From Chrysemys picta bellii (Eukaryota > Chordata > Testudines > Emydidae), in contig NC_088796.1 in the NCBI RefSeq assembly GCF_011386835.1, forward strand, positions 29,963,011 to 30,027,010: 64,000 nucleotides of DNA, read 5' to 3'. The position numbers were made by a program, and so were the translations under genes. Below are positions 32,763 through 43,959 of the stretch, piece by piece. Below the pieces are notes generated by a model. That model ran no database searches. It saw only the letters and a list, made by a program, of their open reading frames with translations, and was not told the origin of the DNA. Each line of letters begins with the position of its first letter. Position 1 is the first letter of the stretch.

Positions 32763-35680
32763 ATGGAGGGGAAGGTGTGCGCACGGCTTTTCTGCCGCAA
32801 CTACTCCCAGGGTGCCAGTCGGCGGAGAGATGCGGTGATAGGGCAGTTGAAGCGGGAGGTCTTAGAGCTAGAGAGGTGTCTGGCCTCTGGCCCCAAGGAT
32901 CCACCCCTCTGTGCAGCATACCGGGAGAAGCAGGAGGAGCTCCGGGCCCTGGAGGACCATCAGGCCCTGGGCGCCTTCGTTCGATCCCGCAATCCATCTC
33001 CTTCGGGAGATGGATCGCAGCTCCTGCTGCTTCTATGCCCTGGAGAAAAAGATGGGGGCTAAAAAGCATGTCACCTGCCTCCTGGCAGAGGACGGCACCC
33101 CCCTCACGGATCCGGAGGAGATGCGTGGAAGGGCCAGGGCCTTCTACACCAGACTTTTCTCTCCTGATTCGACTGACACTGAAGCTAGCAGGGTGCTCTG
33201 GACTGAATCCCTATGGTCAGCACAGGCGACCGAGACCGGCTGGAGCTGCCTCTCTCTCTCTGGCCGAGTTCTTGGAAGCCCTCTGTCTCATGCCCACCAG
33301 CAAATCCCCGGGCATGGACGGGCTGACCATGGAGTTCTACCACGTGTTCTGGGACGTCCTTGCAAAGCGGGGTCCTCTTTCTTTGGTGCAGGCGAGCCAT
33401 GCTCGCCTTATTGCCAAAGAAGGGGGACCTCGGTGACCTACAGAACTGACATTCCGTCTCGCTCCTCCGCACGGACTATAAGGTCGTAGCGAAGGCCATC
33501 TCACTGCGGCTGGGGTCCGGGCTGGCGGACATGGTCCATCCCGACTGTGACGTTGTGCAGTCTATATGGTTTTATAAAAATATAAGATAAAAATATAAGT
33601 GAATGTAATGTAACTGGGATATACTTCGTGCAAAAGGTCTCTTGTAAGGTATCATTACAAAGCTCATAATCTACTGAGTGTGATCATCCTATTTGTAGAA
33701 ATGTACCACTCTAGTATCTAAAACTAGAAATATAAAACATAACTCTGAGGGCCTATTGTAATTATGTAAAGTGTGGGCCATTAAGGATGGTTTGGAATCT
33801 TGATGACTCCCATTGTCTGCAGATGGCCGTATTTACCTGTGAGTCTTCCTGTATATGTGTGTGCTGGCAAGTGAGTAATGAAGTCTTGCAGTGACATGTG
33901 ATCATGTCACCTGAACTGGAATCCATCTTTAACCTGGTGCTTTTCCAGTGAGGGGGGATGGAAACCCAGAGGGACAAAGGGTTCCCGCCTTATGCAAAAG
34001 ATATATAAAGGGGTGGAAGAAAACAAGGGGGAGAGCCATCATGAAGAATCCCCTAGCTACCACCTGAGCTGCAACAAGAGCTGTACCAGGGAAAAGAATT
34101 GTGTCCAGGCCTGGAAGGTGTCCAGTCTGAGAAAAAACTTACTGAAGCATCTCTGAGGGTGAGATTATCTGTATTTAGTTTGATTAGGCATAGATTTGCG
34201 CATTTTATTTTATTTTGCTTGGTGACTTACTTTGTTCTGTCTGTTACTACTTGGAACCACTTAAATCCTACGGTCTGTATTTAATAAAATCACTTTTTAT
34301 TTAGTAATTTACTCAGAGTATGTATTAATACCTGGGGGGGCAAACAACTGTGCATATCTCTCTATCAGTGTTATAGAGGGCGAACAATTTATGAGTTTGC
34401 CCTGCATAAAGCTTATGCAGGGTAAAACGGATTTATCTGGGTTTAGACCCCATTGGGAGTTGGGCATCTGAGTGCTAAAGACAAGCACACTTCTGGGAGC
34501 TGTTTTCAGGTAAACTTGCAGCTTTGGGACAAGTGAATCGGACCCTGGATCTGTGTTAGAGCCAGACAGGAGTGGCTGGCTCAGCAAGACAGGGTGCTGG
34601 AGTCCTGAGCTGGCAGGGAAAACAGAAGCAGGGGTAGTCTTTGCACATCGGGTGGCAGCTCCCAAGGTGGTTTCTGTGATCCAACCCGTAACACCGACCA
34701 GACCTACACTGTCCCAGGCCGGACCATATTCCATAACTTGTATTTGGTCTGGGACCTCTTAGAGCTGGGGCACAAGGATGGTCTGTTGTTCGCCCTCCCG
34801 TCCCTGGACCAGGAGAAGGCGTTCGACAGGATGGACCACGGGTATCTCCTGGGCACTCTGCGGGCATTTGGCTTCAGCCCCCAGTTCGTGGGCTTTCTCC
34901 AGGTGCTGTACGATGACGCGGAGTGTTTGGTCAGGCTCAACTGGACCCTGACCGAGCCGGTCAGCTTTGGGCGGGGAGTATGGCAGGGGTGCCCCCTCTT
35001 GGGCCAGCTGTACGCTCTGGCGATCGAACCCTTCCTCTGTCTCCTCTGACAGAGGTTGATGGGGTTGGTGCTTCGGGAGCCGGAGCTGCGGGTGGTCCTG
35101 TTGGTGTATGTCGAAGACGTGCTCCACGCGGTCCAGGACCCGGGTGATCTGGTGCAGGTGGAGGCCTGCCAGGCCATTTACTCGGCGGCCTCCTCTGCCC
35201 GGATCAACTGGGTCAAGAGCTCTGGCCTGGTGGTCGGGGACAGCTGGCAGGCGAGCTCCCCCCACCCGTGCTTCAAGCCATCCGGTGGAGCGTGGGGCCG
35301 TTGCACTATCTCGGTGTTTATCTATCCGCCACGCATCCTTCTCCGCCGGAGAACTGGCAGGATTTGGAGGTCAAGGTGGGTGAGCGGCTGCAGAGATGGA
35401 CAGGAGTGCTCCGGTGTCTCTCCCTGCGGGGGAGGGCGCTGGTGCTGAACCAGCTCGTCCTGTCCATGCTCTGGCACTGGCTCAACACCCTGAGCCTTGC
35501 CCTGGGGATCCTGGCCAGACTCCAGAGGATGGCCCTGGAGTTCTTCTGGCTGGGGCTGCACTGGGTCTCTGCAGGGGTTTTGAGTCTTCCCCTGGAGGAG
35601 GGAGAGCAGGGCCTGGTCTGCCTTCGCAGCCAGGTCCATGTCTTCCGCCTCCAGGCCCTGCAGTGACTCCTTTACGGTGC
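32763..35680 (+). pseudogene. Tx1 LINE linker and reverse transcriptase (split by a solo LTR)
   Basis: The linker (REVLELERCLASGPKDP, then REMDRSSCCFYALEKK and LLAEDGTPLTDPEEM) shifts frame twice at about 32755 and 33000. RT motifs follow: SPGMDGLTMEFYHVFWDVL (33300), KVVAKAISLRLGS, then after the LTR SLDQEKAFDRMDHGYLLGTL (34801). The block GRGVWQGCPLLGQLYALAIEP (34969) is next, and the catalytic box reads YVEDVLHAV (35107) where YxDD is expected. Thus the key Asp pair is altered. A stop lies at 35047-35049. The thumb part continues to about 35660. Confidence 0.85.
33546..34693 (+). mobile_element. solo LTR, copy 2, in the Tx1 LINE
   Basis: The LTR starts TGTGACGTTGTGCAG and ends CCAACCCGTAACA. 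Exact 5-bp duplications CCGAC lie at 33541-33545 and 34694-34698. It is the same family as 17111-18303. It has a TATATAAAG box near 34001-34010 and an AATAAA signal at about 34284. No internal retroviral genes remain, so it is a recombined solo LTR. It interrupts the RT domain of the LINE between HPD and QTYTVPG. Confidence 0.93.
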
Positions 35681-35689
35681 AGGTAGTCC

Positions 35690-36920
35690 GGCGTGGAGCA
35701 CGTTGGCGCACGCCTTCCTCTGCTGCCTCCGAGGACTCCGATATGACCGGCAGCTCTTTTTTCTCCACCCGAGGGGTCTCCCGCGAGACCGTTCAGAGCT
35801 GCCAGTCTTCTACCAGGACCTCCTCCGGACCCGAAAGCTTTTTCGGCAACCAGGTCCATTGTGGCCACCGAGGGCGCAGACCTCCTCGCGGAGCCCCTGC
35901 TACACAACCCCGATCTACGTGTGCAGGTGGCAGAGTCTCCCTCGGTGTGCCGGAGGTTGGTCCTGGCAGAAACCACCAGGGTTGGAGACCTCCTGGACGA
36001 CGACAGGGGGCACTGGTTGGATCCCTGTGTGCTTGGCCGGCGCATGGGGCTCTTCACCCTTTCGACCCCCCTGCATGTACTCCAGGAGGTGGGTACTGCC
36101 TTGTCGCCCCCTTCTCTCATCTTCCTGTGGCAGGCCCTGTGAGAGGGCGCTCCCCACCCACCCCTCATCTCAGGCCCTCTGGACCTTTTTATCGTGCCTC
36201 TGTTCCGCAAGCCCCCCCCGGCTTCCCCGCTCCCGTACTCCGAGCCGGATGCACACCCTGCAGCCAGTCCAGTTCCCAACTGCGCCCAAAGACCAGCTGT
36301 ACACGCTTGTGCTCCACACACTGCATTTCCTCTCCCTTGCGTCCTGCCCTGACATCAAATGGCAGGACTATTTACCACCTGTGGAGGGTGAGGAGCCCTG
36401 GGGGGCCAGCCTTTATTCCACCTTGGTCCCACAGCCCGCCGGGGACATCGGTTGGCGGCTCCTTCATGGAGCCGTGAGCACGGGCATGTATCTGGCACGG
36501 TTCACCCCTATTCCCGAGAACTGCCCCTTCTGCGGCGTGAGGGAGAACCGGACGCACACCTACCTCAAGTGCACCAGGTTGCAGCCCCTATTCTGGCTCC
36601 TCCCCACACTTTTCCCCACATCTGTTCATTTTTGCACACCCTATCCGTGGCCCCACGAAGTCACAAGACCTCCTTGTTAACCTCCTCCTGGCTCTAGCCA
36701 AAGTTACCATCTATAATACCAGGAGGAGGATGTTGGATGAAGGGGTGCTCTGCGACTGTGGGGCCTATTTCCGTTCCTCCCTGGTCTCATGCCTCCGAGC
36801 AGAGTTCCACTGGGCAGCGTCCACTGGCTCCCTTGACACCTTTGAGGAGCAGTGGGCGCTATCTGGGGTCCTCTGCTCGGTGTCCCCATCCGGCGCCCTT
36901 ATTTCGAACCTTTGACCGTC
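35690..36920 (+). pseudogene. Tx1 LINE C-terminal region with cysteine motif
   Basis: In the frame starting 35703 the text includes HAFLCCLRGLRYDRQLFFL, later DIGWRLLHGAVSTGMYLARF (36447). A CPFCGVRENRTHTYLKC segment (36524) follows, a C-x2-C...H...C motif found near the end of Tx1-type ORF2 proteins. The final part is CDCGAYFRSSLVSCLRAEFHWA...VLCSVSPSGAL, ending near 36915. Frames change several times. This is the natural 3' end of the LINE coding region. Confidence 0.75.
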
Positions 36921-36999
36921 ACTCCACTCCGTTTTTTCATTAGTTGTCCCATGCAATTAGTTGGTTCCTGGGTCCAGTGGTCCCTCTCGCTAGGCTGGG

Positions 37000-37559
37000 G
37001 GAGGGGCCTTTAGAAGTGGGCAGGCTTGCGCCCACCCACCTCCCAGGTTTTTCCAATAAGGCCTAGGAGCTGAGCAGGGTACCTGAGGCTGAGCAGGGCT
37101 GGGGAAAGGCAAAGGAGTGGGGGAGCTCCAGCCTGGTAACTCCCCAGGCTGCAGGCCTTGGTAAAGGCTCAAAGCAGGTACTGGGGTTGCAGAGATGCAG
37201 CCCAGGGTTAGGAAAGGCAGCAGGTCTAAACCCCCCTTGCCAGTGACTACAATCTGCCCCAGTGAGCAGGGGCTAGATGATGACTGGCAGTAGACACTAA
37301 GGCAAGGTGGGGATAGGAGTTTGGGGGTCCCCCTGGGAGGGGAGACCCAGAGTGAGGGGATACTGTGGTGGGCAGAACCCCTTGGCGAAGGGCACCGGGG
37401 TCTGGGAAGGACACGGGGCCAGTGGAAGGCGAGACACTGGCCTGCAGAGGACGTTATGGGCTGGAAGAGCTAATTCCCAGGACGACCAGCAGGAGGCACT
37501 GCGCCAGTGAGTCTTCGTCCCCCCATCCCACATGGAAACTATTACTTCAGTATTAGGCC
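37000..37559. other. GC-rich unclassified segment between two LINEs
   Basis: This sequence is rich in GAGCAGGG and CTGGGGAAAGG words with a direct doublet (CTGAGCAGGGTACCTGAGGCTGAGCAGGG near 37072). It may be internal sequence of an LTR element, but I see no terminal repeats or domains. Confidence 0.35.
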
Positions 37560-37674
37560 TGGCCTACACACAGATTTTCATAGACTCACAAAATATAGAA
37601 ATGTAGGGCTGGAAGGCATCTTGAGAGGTTATTTCATCCAGCCCCTTGCACTGAGGTAGCACCAAGTAATTCTA

Positions 37675-37898
37675 CAGGTCTGTCGCATCTTAGACGCATT
37701 TAACATGTGCGATTTCAGCTTTACACAGTCAGCAAAACCAACCCTCCCCCCCCCCCCCCCCAAAAAAAAAAAAAAAAAAAGAGAAAAAATTTAAAGTACT
37801 GTTTCTGTAGTGCGGGCAATGTAATTTTGACTATAGGTGATTTTCGCTTTAGGCGCTGACTGCGGAACGTAACCCCAGCGTAAGATGAGACAGACCTG
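37675..37898. mobile_element. 224-bp mariner-like MITE (TA target)
   Basis: The left end reads CAGGTCTGTCGCATCTTA and the right end is its reverse complement with one or two changes (TAAGATGAGACAGACCTG). TA is present on each side (37673-37674, 37899-37900). It includes a C-run followed by an A-run at about 37745-37780. It lies inside the CR1 3' region. TA flanks point to the Tc1/mariner superfamily. Confidence 0.88.
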
Positions 37899-40157
37899 TA
37901 TATCATTCTTGACAGGTATTTGTCCAACCTGTTCTTAAATGCTAATGTCAAGGATTCCACAACCTCCCTTGAAAGCCTGGTCCAGTACTTCACTATCTGT
38001 ATAGTTAGAAAGTTCCCCCCCCCCCAATATCTGACCTAAATCTCCCTTACTTCATGTCCTATCTTCAGTGGATATGACGAACAATTAATCACAGCCCTTA
38101 TTGTATCTGAAGACTTGTCAGATGCCTCCTCCCCCCTCCAGACTTTAATTAAACATGCCCAGTTTTTTTTAACCTTTTCTCATTGGTCAGGTTTACTAAA
38201 CCTTTTATCATTTTGATTGCTCTCCTCTGGACTCTCTTCAATTTGTCCACATCCATATTAAAGTGTGGTGCCCAGAACTGGAAGCAGTACTCCTGCTGAG
38301 CCCTCACCAGTACCAAGTATAGCAGGACAATTACCTCCAATATTTTACATGCAATACTGTTAATACACCACCGGATTACTTTAGCCTTTTTAGCAACTAC
38401 ATCACATTGTTGGCTCATATTCAATTTGTGATCCACTGTAACCCCCCCAGATCTTTTTCAGCAGTAATACTGCCTACCCAATTGTTCCCCATTTTGTATA
38501 TGTGCATTTGATTTTTTTCTCCTTAAGTTTAGTATGTTGCACTTCTCTTTATTGAATTTAACCTTGTTGATTTCAGACCAATTCTCCAATTTGTCTTGGT
38601 TGTTTAGAATTTTAATCTTGTACTCCAAAGTATTTCCGACCCCTTCCAGCTTGGTGTCGTCCACAAATTTGTATAAGCCTACTCTTCACTCCATTATCCA
38701 AGTCATTAATGAAAATATTGACTAGCACAAGACCCAGGACCTCTGCCACACCCCACTAGATATATCCTTCCAGTTTTACAGCAAACCTTTGACAACTACT
38801 TTCAACCAGTTCTGCACCCACCTCATAGTAATTGACCATGTTTCCCTAGTTTGCTTATAAGAATATCATGTGGGGCTGTGTCAAAAGTCATAGTAAACTA
38901 AAGATATATCACACCTACAATCCATCCCCTCCCCCCACAGGCCAGTAATCCTGTCCAAAAAGGAAATTAGATTGGTTTGGCATCATTTGTTTGTGACAAA
39001 TCCATGTTCACTCTTTTTTAGCCTATTATCCTCTCGGTACTTACAAAATGATTGCTTAATAATTTGTTCCAGTGTCTTGCCAGGTATTCAAGTTAGGATG
39101 ATTGTCTATAATTTCCTGGGTCCTCTTTTTTCCCTGGGTCCTTTTTTGCCCCCTTTTAACTATAGGTACTATGTTTGTTCTTGTCAAGATCCCTGGTAAT
39201 TCACCTGTCCTCCAGGAGTTCTCAAAGGCAATAGCTAATGGTTCCAAGATTGTTTCAGCTAGTTTCTTAAGCTCCCTAGAGTGAATTTCATCAGGACCTC
39301 TGACTTGAGTACATCTAACTTATCTAAATATTCTTTAACTTATTCTTTCCCTGTTGTGGCTTGCATTCCTTCCCCCCTTTTAATATTAATTGTGTTAAGT
39401 ATCTAATAGCAATGTACCTTTTTAGCAAAGACTGAAGCAAAATAGGCCTTAAACACCTCAGTTTTCTTGAGGTCATCGATTATTACCGCTTTTCCCTGCT
39501 AAATACCTACATTTTCCTTCATTATCCTCTTGCTACCAATATATTTATAGAACATCTTCTTTCTGTAACTCATTTTGTGGCTTGTACAGGCAAAATTGCA
39601 AAGTGTATGTTTTTGCTATTCTTTTGTACTCCTCCTTAGCAATTTGTCTGTTTCCACCATTTGTAGCATTCCTTTTTGATTTTCACTTCATTAAAGAGCT
39701 CCTGATGGAGCCATATTGGCTTCTTACTATTCTTCCTATCTTTCTGTCACATTAGGATAGTTAGTTGTTTCACTTTGAATATTGTCTCTTGGAGATACTG
39801 CCTGCTCTCCTGAATTTTTCCCCTTAGCTTTTCTTCCCATGTGACCTTTCCTACTAGTCCTGAGTTTGTTAAAGTCTGCTTTTTTGAATTCCATTGTCCT
39901 TATTCTGCTGCTTTCACTTGTTCCTTTCTTTAGGATCATGAAATATATCATGTCACGATCTCTTTCATCCAAATTGCTTTCCACTTTCAGACTCACAACC
40001 AATTTCTCCCTGATCAGACTCAAGTCCGAAATAGCTGTCCCCCTGATTATTTCTTTCACCTTCTGAAACAAGTTATTCCTAATATATTCCAAGAATGTAT
40101 TGAGAATGTTGTGTTTTACTGTATTACTTTTCCAACAGATGTCACAGTTAACAGCCC

Positions 40158-40770
40158 TGTGATGAGGTAGGACTCACCACTCTGGTGCCTCCTGCTGGCG
40201 GTCATGGGAATTAGCTTTGCTTGCCAGGGCGCCCTCCTCTGGCGGTGCCTCGCCAGCATCACTTTCGCTCCAGGACCTGCACCATTCCCAGGACTGCGGC
40301 ATCCTCTTCAGTGACACTGCCATTCAGCTGTGCCACACTCTGTGTTCTCCCCTTCTAGGGGACCTGCAATCTCTGTCCAGCCACTACCTCAGTCGCAATT
40401 ACAGTCCTTTATCCCAGGGCCACTTCCTATGTGGCTCCCAGCACCCTTTTCTGTCCTTACCTCAGGGTCTCAGCCTGTAGACCCTAGCAGCCCACCAGGA
40501 GCGCTCTCTAAATCCCTCAGTTCTTGCTTGTAGCACTGAATTGTCCCAGGCGTTGGGGCTTCTTCCTTCTGCTAGGAGCCTGGGCTTCTCTCCTTGAGCT
40601 CCAGTCAACTACTGAACTCCGCTCTGCCCTGCAGCCCTTTTTATATGAGCCTACCCGGCCATGATTGGCTACTCCTCTCAGCCCCTTTTGAATTGGCTGC
40701 CTCCAGTGCAGCCTCCTTAGGGCTGCTTTTAACCCCGTTTCTGCCAGTCAGGGGCAGCCACCCCATCACA
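40158..40770. mobile_element. 613-bp solo LTR
   Basis: The element starts TGTGATGAGGTAGGAC and ends CCACCCCATCACA, that is TG...CA with short inverted ends. The exact 5-bp duplication AGCCC lies at 40153-40157 and 40771-40775. It has C/T-rich internal text and no coding domains. It splits the CR1 at 37560-40970. The orientation was not resolved. Confidence 0.85.
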
Positions 40771-40970
40771 AGCCCCCATTATTACTAGCTCTTGTGTTTT
40801 AGATATTGCTATTAGTTGTTATACCTCATCCACCCCCTCCTTCTGATTCAGTGGTCTCTACTAGACCCCTACTATGATCCCTTCCCCCCCACCCGATCTT
40901 TACCTATAGACTTTCAACTCATCTGCCTCTCACCTCATTCTGGCCACATTAGTCATCTTGTTGCTCTTAA

Positions 40971-41450
40971 TACATGTTAGCTATCCTGTTGTAAAATGCT
41001 AGTGGAGGAAAGGCACTGTAGTTTTTACCATGAGGTCAACTACACAAGGTCAGCTATAGGATGGGGGTATAGTGCTGACCTGTTGAGGTTACTATTTTCA
41101 GTACTGTTACTGGACTTCTGAGTACTGCTATTGAGCACGATCCACTTGTTCTGATTTGGGGTTAAGGTTTTCCTCTTTAAAATCTCCTTACAAATCATAG
41201 TCACCGCTGCTCAAATTCACTTTAAATTTAACATTTAAAAATTTGAAATTAATGTTATGAATGAAATGAATAGGCAGCAGGTTTAAAACAAACAAAAGTA
41301 AGTACTGAGGTGGTGGGTATTTTGCACTTACAGATAGGCTGCATTTTTTAAAATGCCTAAATTGCACCTGGAAATAAGTTGTCTATGCTAGAAAGGAATT
41401 GTGTGACTACAAAAATGGATGATAATGTGGGCAGATAAATTGTTCTTTGT
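40971..41450. other. intergenic, unclassified
   Basis: AT-rich sequence with no gene or recognised element. Confidence 0.4.
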
Positions 41451-41575
41451 GCATTTGAAGAAGTGAGGTTTTTTACCCACGAAAGCTTATGCCCAAATAA
41501 ATCTGTTAGTCTTTAAGGTGCCACCACACTCCTTGTTTTTGGGATACAGACTACAAGGCTACCCCCACTTGTTCC
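41451..41575 (+). mobile_element. Penelope-like element fragment with hammerhead-like core (copy D)
   Basis: The fragment reads TTGAAGA (41455-41461, C3 of CUGANGA changed to T), a stem II GTG-A-GGT...ACC-CAC, GAAA (41481-41484), then GCTTATGC and CCAAATAAATCTGTTAGTC. It ends like the other Penelope-like arms with CAGACTA...AAGGCTACCCC. It is a single arm; no inverted partner is present. Confidence 0.65.
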
Positions 41576-42173
41576 TTGTGAGCAGTCCTCTGTAAAGCAC
41601 CATGTTACCTAATTTACTGATATCAAAATAATTAGAATCTATACAGTCACTCCTTTGTGTGGTGTATAGATTGACAAACAAAAGAGGATCTTTTGCTACA
41701 GCTCACACATTTCAAGAAATAAAATGTACTATATACTCAATGCTTTACGTGTTCTGACTGCTTCCCGAACAATACTCAGCTAACTAATTAAGCAAGATGC
41801 CTAAGGCTCTTTATACCCCAAATTTAGCCTTCTTGAATGTGCCTGTGTGAAATCTGCAGCCCACATATCACAACATAATATTACACACAGCAAAGGAGAT
41901 GTAGCTACATCTAGCTACTATTACCCCTAACAATAAGAACAAAGGACACCTTCCCTAGATTCCAGTGTTCTCCAGCTCTGGTGAGTCTCACAGTATTTGG
42001 AGTTTTTCTTAACGCCCCAGCTGCTGAAATGGGGACACTGCACGAGGCTCTCAGAAGTTTCTATACTGTAGGGCTGTCAAAAAAAAAGCTTGGAAACCTG
42101 ACCTGGAGGAACAGAGACATCACAAGGCAAATAAAAAGACCCCGCCATTTATTAGCTTTAAACACTCTTCCTG

Positions 42174-42561
42174 GTGTTTGACCCCACGCAGCTGGCAGCA
42201 CTAGGACACGGCCCGCGCCAGCCAACCACTCGCCCCTCCCCGTCGTACAGTGTGGGAACGAGCCTGGCGGAAAAGTTACAGACACACGCACGCCCCTCTG
42301 TGCTACAGACGTTCAAGGAGCGTCACGTGATGAAATCCGCTAATCCCCCCCCCCTTTTTTTTTGAAGGAGGCCTAGGTACAGTACTCTCCAGATCACGTG
42401 ACCCGCTTTGCCTGCAGCGCTTGACCTAGATTTCTTCCCAGTACTTCCGGGTTGGAGGACGTTCGCCCCTCCCCTTTGGCTGAGCCCTGGCGCGCGCCGG
42501 TTCATGTCCGAAGGTCAGCGCAGCGGGAGCAGGGGCCGGAGGGAGCGCAGCGTGGAGGCTG
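42174..42561 (+). promoter_or_regulatory. NNT: NNT CpG-rich promoter and probable non-coding exon 1
   Basis: A GC- and CpG-rich block ends with GCGCAGCGTGGAGGCTG followed by GTGGGT, a plausible splice donor at 42562. It contains two identical palindromic E-box octamers TCACGTGA (42323-42330 and 42394-42401). The first coding exon begins 3.3 kb downstream, so a non-coding first exon here, as in mammalian NNT, is likely. The transcription start is not defined. Confidence 0.6.
42324..42400. promoter_or_regulatory. paired TCACGTGA E-boxes upstream of NNT
   Basis: CACGTG cores lie at 42324-42329 and 42395-42400, each within TCACGTGA, 71 bp apart (about seven helical turns). The sequence is the target type of USF and MiT/TFE bHLH-zip factors. 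Function is inferred from position in the promoter. Confidence 0.6.
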
Positions 42562-43730
42562 GTGGGTGCTATTGTCTCCTGTAATGGGGCTGGGGAGGCG
42601 CCTTATTTATTCTCTAGCAAAAGGGTGGGTTAATCAGATGCGATTGCGTGCAGAGCTAGGGGATAATCCAGCTGCTTTTTACTTTGTCTTTCCGTTGCAA
42701 TTGCAGCTGGTTTTATCCTTCTACTATACCATTGTAGCAAATGCTTGGCATACAAGGGATTAAAGGCTGATTTTATTCTCTCTGTTCCCCTCCTCCCCTT
42801 CTACTGAAATTGCAGCAAGTGGTTGGGAAGCAGGGGAGGGATGAAACAGTAGGTGCTATTCTCTTCTCTTTGGAACTGCAACAGCGGGTAAAACAGCTGC
42901 TGCCCACTCTACCCTCATTTCACTAAATCACGAGGTGTGGGATACCAACCAAAACTAAATGGAACTAGATCCTGAGGCTGGAGACTCAGTACAATTTGCT
43001 GATTCGAGGGAACTTGGATGCAAGAAGGTTTTTCAGGAGGAAAAAAACTTGAACAAAAGGAAGTTTCTATCTTTTACAATAGCAGGACAGTGATGAGGTA
43101 TAAACAATGCATGAGAAAATCCCAGCAGTGGTTGTTGAATTCTCTATCACATTTAAAGATGGGTTTTTACAGCGCAGCCCAGTAGAGTGAGTTAAACTTG
43201 GTGATCAAGAAAGATTTTGGAAAAAGCAAGTCTGAAGAATAAAACTTGCAGGAAGCAAGGATTGAGTTTCAGTAACTTCATTGTCGTAACGAGGGATAAT
43301 GTATTGACTTTGGCAACAATAGAGGACAGATCTACAGTAGTAATGGAATAGATGACCTTGTGCTACCTAGACACAATGTAGCTTTCATGGAAACATAGTT
43401 TTTGTAAAGGATTAGGGGAGGGGCTATAGAACGGAGAAGGAAGCTGTGAGATTAAGTGACAAGGAGCTTGCTGCGTGGATGCGTGTATGTATTTTATGTG
43501 GAGGGGAAGGAAGATACAGTCTGCCTGATGTATTGTCATGCTTGCACAGCTGTAGCATTTTTCATTAAAAGTTGTAGAACACTCCTTTCGTGTAGGTGTT
43601 AGCTGTGAGTTACATATAGACAGATGAAGAGCTGATCATACCAGCAACTCCCACTGAAGTTAATGGAAATTACATGTGCTAAATAGTTCTTAGATTCAAG
43701 GCATTTGGCACAGAATGCAAATACAGATGG
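42562..43730 (+). other. NNT intron 1 (first part), no element recognised
   Basis: No coding exon and no clear mobile element. The upstream end follows the inferred donor. Confidence 0.4.
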
Positions 43731-43734
43731 ACAG

Positions 43735-43865
43735 AATGAGGCTCAAAGAGCTTGAATGACTTGGCCAAGGTCAAAAAGAAGGTCGTTTATGGCACTAGAA
43801 ATAAAACTCTGAACTGCTGACTTCCATTCTTGTGCTCCAGTCATCAGATCATGCTGCTTCCGTAA
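43735..43865 (+). repeat. ancient CORE/MIR-like SINE fragment, copy 1
   Basis: The words TGAGGCTCAAAGAGCTTGAATGACTTGGCCAAGGTCA and GACTTCCATTCTTGTGCTCC (each quoted in part) recur in weaker form at 58560-58690. This is the style of old amniote SINEs (accounting-phrase GGCCAAGGTCA). It is strongly diverged. Confidence 0.5.
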
Positions 43866-43959
43866 TGTGCATGTCTTTTCGAGTGGCTGGAAGGTAGGAG
43901 CAGGCTAGGTAGTTAAACATGCAGAAGTTCTAGGCAAGGAATTTCAAATTATTTCAATG

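Larger units (their letters stand above)
30905..36990 (+). mobile_element. Tx1-clade (L1 group) non-LTR retrotransposon, 5' truncated, with two nested insertions
   Basis: After subtraction of the hAT element (31086-32142) and the solo LTR (33546-34693), the plus strand reads as a single ORF2-type polyprotein: endonuclease, linker, reverse transcriptase and a C-terminal cysteine motif. At both insertion sites the reading frame of the flanking coding sequence lines up on the two sides. The coding part ends at about 36915, followed by a short 3' UTR. It resembles LINEs annotated in vertebrates as TX1-like. It is inactive because of several frameshifts, an in-frame stop at 35047-35049 and a changed RT catalytic box. 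Confidence 0.85.
37560..40970 (-). mobile_element. long decayed CR1 LINE (minus strand) with two insertions
   Basis: On the minus strand the 3' end (about 37600: GGAAGGCATCTTGAGAGG block) and the frame VKYWTRLSREVVESLTLAFKNRLDKYLS (37721-37993) are typical CR1 termini. Further left in the protein are QRRAIKMIKGL (38149-38436), EPLAIAFENSWRTGELPG with IVPIVKRGQKR (39056-39247), and FKKADFNKLRTSRKGHMGRK (39736-40092), matching the order of a CR1 ORF2. Stops and frameshifts are abundant. A TA-flanked MITE (37675-37898) and a solo LTR (40158-40770) interrupt it. The 5' limit near 40970 is approximate. Confidence 0.8.
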
